A stretch of DNA of 41,871 bases from Erysipelotrichaceae bacterium (GTDB lineage: Bacteria > Bacillota_I > Bacilli_A > Erysipelotrichales > Erysipelotrichaceae), in NCBI GenBank assembly GCA_900770275.1, contig CAAGJS010000234.1, positions 1-41,871 on the forward strand, given 5' to 3'. The stretch's first letter is position 1; every line of letters starts with the position of its first letter. The notes below the pieces were generated by a model that saw only the letters and a program-made list of their open reading frames with translations, searched no databases and was not told the origin of the DNA. Both the position numbers and the translations under genes were made by a program. Of the stretch, positions 40,333 through 41,871 are shown piece by piece.

Positions 40333-41871
40333 TTATTCAATACTCTTGAGTGATTCCACCATCTGAATTTCCTGCAGACGGCGGCGCATAAAGAAGTCTA
40401 CCACAATTCCAAACAGGCACGTCAGTAAAAGGGAAACGACCAGATCCACGGCAGGAATCGTGCGTCCGAACATGACACTTTCCATTTCTACCTGGCGCAT
40501 GATCCAGTGATGCAGCCAAACGCCAAGCGGAAGTCCGCACAGCGCACCCACCACCGTCAGAATATTGTTTTCCTGGAAGATGTACTGCTGCACTTCCCTG
40601 CGGCGGAAGCCAAGTACCTTGAGGGTAGCTATCTCGCGCTGGCGTTCGGCAATATTGATGCTGGTCAGGTTGCCGATGACGACAAAGGCAAGCGCCATCG
40701 AACAGAGAATGATGACGCCGACAATGTAGCCGAGCGAATTGACCATGTGCGCATTTTTGGCAACGTTGTCAGCGGTATAGGAAACACTTTCAAGATGGGA
40801 ATCGGATTGATTGCCAAGAAGCGTGCGCAGGTCCTCTGTCTTTCCTTCCTGGGTCTTTACCAAAAGACCGTTCGCAGCCGCATCCGACGCAAAGATCGCC
40901 TGATAGGCATCCGAAGACACCACGATGCCCTGCTGCAGATAGCTTTCATAGATTCCGGATATCACGGCGCTATAGGATACGTCATCCCTGACAATTTCAA
41001 CCGTGTCGCCGATCGATACATTCAGATTCTCTGCTTCCTTTTCACTGATCAGGATACCGGTATCTGAAAGTGCCACTTCTTCATGTTCCGTACGTGTGCG
41101 CAGCGTCATGGCCTTCTCTTGATCTGCAGATGATGTGAAGACATAAACCGTCAGCGTTTCCTTATTTTCGCCATGGTCGACTTCCATGCGTTCAATATCG
41201 GCGCTGACAATCCAGTCGGCAATGCCGCTGTCTTCGATCTGTTTCTGCGTACTGGCAAGCCAGTAAGAATTGTCCACTGTCAAAGCCGCATCATAATGCG
41301 TCAGCTCGCCATACTGTACCGTGGACATCGTTGAAATGGAACTGCGGATCCCAAAACCTGTTACCAGCAGTGCTGTACAACCGGCAACGCCAAGCACCGT
41401 GAAGAAGAAGCGCTGCTTGTAGCGGACAAGGTTGCGCAGCGTAATCTTGTTGGAAAAGGAAAGACGTTTCCAGAGGGCTGTCCACCTCTCCAGTAACATG
41501 GGCCGTCCCATTTTCGGAGACTTCGGCCGCATGAGGCTGGCCGGCTTCTCCTTAAGATCCTGGTGAGCTACCCATGCTGTTGTCACTAGCAGCGTCAAAG
41601 GGAAAACGACCATGGCGATGGCGATGTAATTCCATGGGATTTCAGCAACCGAGGAAGGAAGGCTGTACATCATGCCCCAGGCCGTATAGATGATGATCGG
41701 AAATGTCAGACTGCCGACAACCGCTCCCAATAGCGTTCCCAGGATGCCGGCACTGCCCGCATACCAGAGATAGGTGCTCATGCACTGCAGCGGCGTATAG
41801 CCAAGGGCACGCAGGATGCCGAGCTGGCCGCGGTTTTCATCGACCATGCGGGTCATTGTGGTCATGCATAC
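40333..41871 (-). CDS. FtsX-type ABC transporter permease, 5' partial
   Basis: At least 512 residues of a large permease of the FtsX/MacB type, cut at the window edge: the frame stays open to the last base and MTTMTRMVDENRGQLGILRALG, in the first visible FtsX helix region, is internal. A large extracytoplasmic domain follows (residues about 185-365 of the visible part). Then comes a second FtsX domain, with NIAERQREIATLKVLGFRRREV, and C-terminal helices. It would work with an ATPase encoded upstream, outside the window. The family exports lipoproteins, peptides or drugs, or signals to wall hydrolases. It is in an operon with the zinc-ribbon and FemX-like genes. Confidence 0.88.
   Translation of the reverse strand, partial: VCMTTMTRMVDENRGQLGILRALGYTPLQCMSTYLWYAGSAGILGTLLGAVVGSLTFPIIIYTAWGMMYSLPSSVAEIPWNYIAIAMVVFPLTLLVTTAWVAHQDLKEKPASLMRPKSPKMGRPMLLERWTALWKRLSFSNKITLRNLVRYKQRFFFTVLGVAGCTALLVTGFGIRSSISTMSTVQYGELTHYDAALTVDNSYWLASTQKQIEDSGIADWIVSADIERMEVDHGENKETLTVYVFTSSADQEKAMTLRTRTEHEEVALSDTGILISEKEAENLNVSIGDTVEIVRDDVSYSAVISGIYESYLQQGIVVSSDAYQAIFASDAAANGLLVKTQEGKTEDLRTLLGNQSDSHLESVSYTADNVAKNAHMVNSLGYIVGVIILCSMALAFVVIGNLTSINIAERQREIATLKVLGFRRREVQQYIFQENNILTVVGALCGLPLGVWLHHWIMRQVEMESVMFGRTIPAVDLVVSLLLTCLFGIVVDFFMRRRLQEIQMVESLKSIE

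Noticed and set aside
1..41871. CRISPR arrays, tRNA/rRNA genes and prophage
   Set aside because: I saw no regularly spaced direct repeats, cloverleaf sequences or phage structural genes on reading both strands. This was by eye and could miss weak cases.

Overview
The window looks like a chromosomal segment of a low-to-mid GC Bacillota bacterium. The supporting features are a tyrosine T-box leader, strong AAGGAG ribosome binding sites, a comG pseudopilin operon, a FemX/MurM-like peptidoglycan bridge enzyme, a YtgP-type flippase and LacI/CcpA-type regulation. Base composition is near balanced by eye. I lean towards an Erysipelotrichia-like gut commensal, but this is inference from gene style and not proven. 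UGA is used as an ordinary stop throughout. Both ends cut through genes: a TnpB gene on the left and an FtsX-type permease on the right.

Layout. 1-1236: right part of an IS200/IS605-family element (tnpB plus a structured right end, probably the omega RNA). 1233-13158 (minus strand): a surface polysaccharide locus in two or three operons, with a nucleotidyltransferase (rfbA-like), an SDR sugar epimerase, two Wzx-type flippases, three GT2 glycosyltransferases, a thioredoxin-like lipoprotein, an FAD-dependent dehydrogenase, a C39-like cysteine peptidase and a GH43-like lipoprotein. 13265-16811 (plus strand): a compact comG-type competence/type IV pilus operon of seven overlapping genes. 16784-19383 (minus): an MBL-fold hydrolase, ribosomal protein L33 and a DUF6056-like polytopic membrane protein.

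19442-29214: housekeeping genes, including ispG, nfo, cshB-like helicase, ispH, an RsuA-family pseudouridine synthase, a YtgP-like flippase, a lipoprotein, tyrS behind a T-box, and a CcpA-like regulator. 29229-34506: a YtxH/YtxG-like pair, a broken PHP-family phosphoesterase gene, a 60-residue small protein, an AraC regulator, murC and an acidic protein with two ISP-[MI]-[FY]-G motifs. 34563-38549: a lipoprotein, trmB, a small protein and pnp. 38622-41871: an FtsX-type permease, a zinc-ribbon protein and a FemX-like transferase in one operon.

From memory, several neighbourhoods match Bacillus subtilis: murC-ytxG-ytxH-ccpA with tyrS nearby, cshB-nfo with the two late MEP-pathway genes, and comG next to a YqgX-like hydrolase. 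The most notable observations are a flippase that seems to start at ACG, with an ideal ribosome binding site and no ATG/GTG/TTG; two genes whose -10 boxes sit so close to ATG that leaderless mRNAs are expected; a doubly broken PHP gene; and an IS right end that supplies the stop codon of its neighbour. I did not find CRISPR arrays, tRNA or rRNA genes, or clear prophage. No stretch longer than about 300 bases lacks a described feature.
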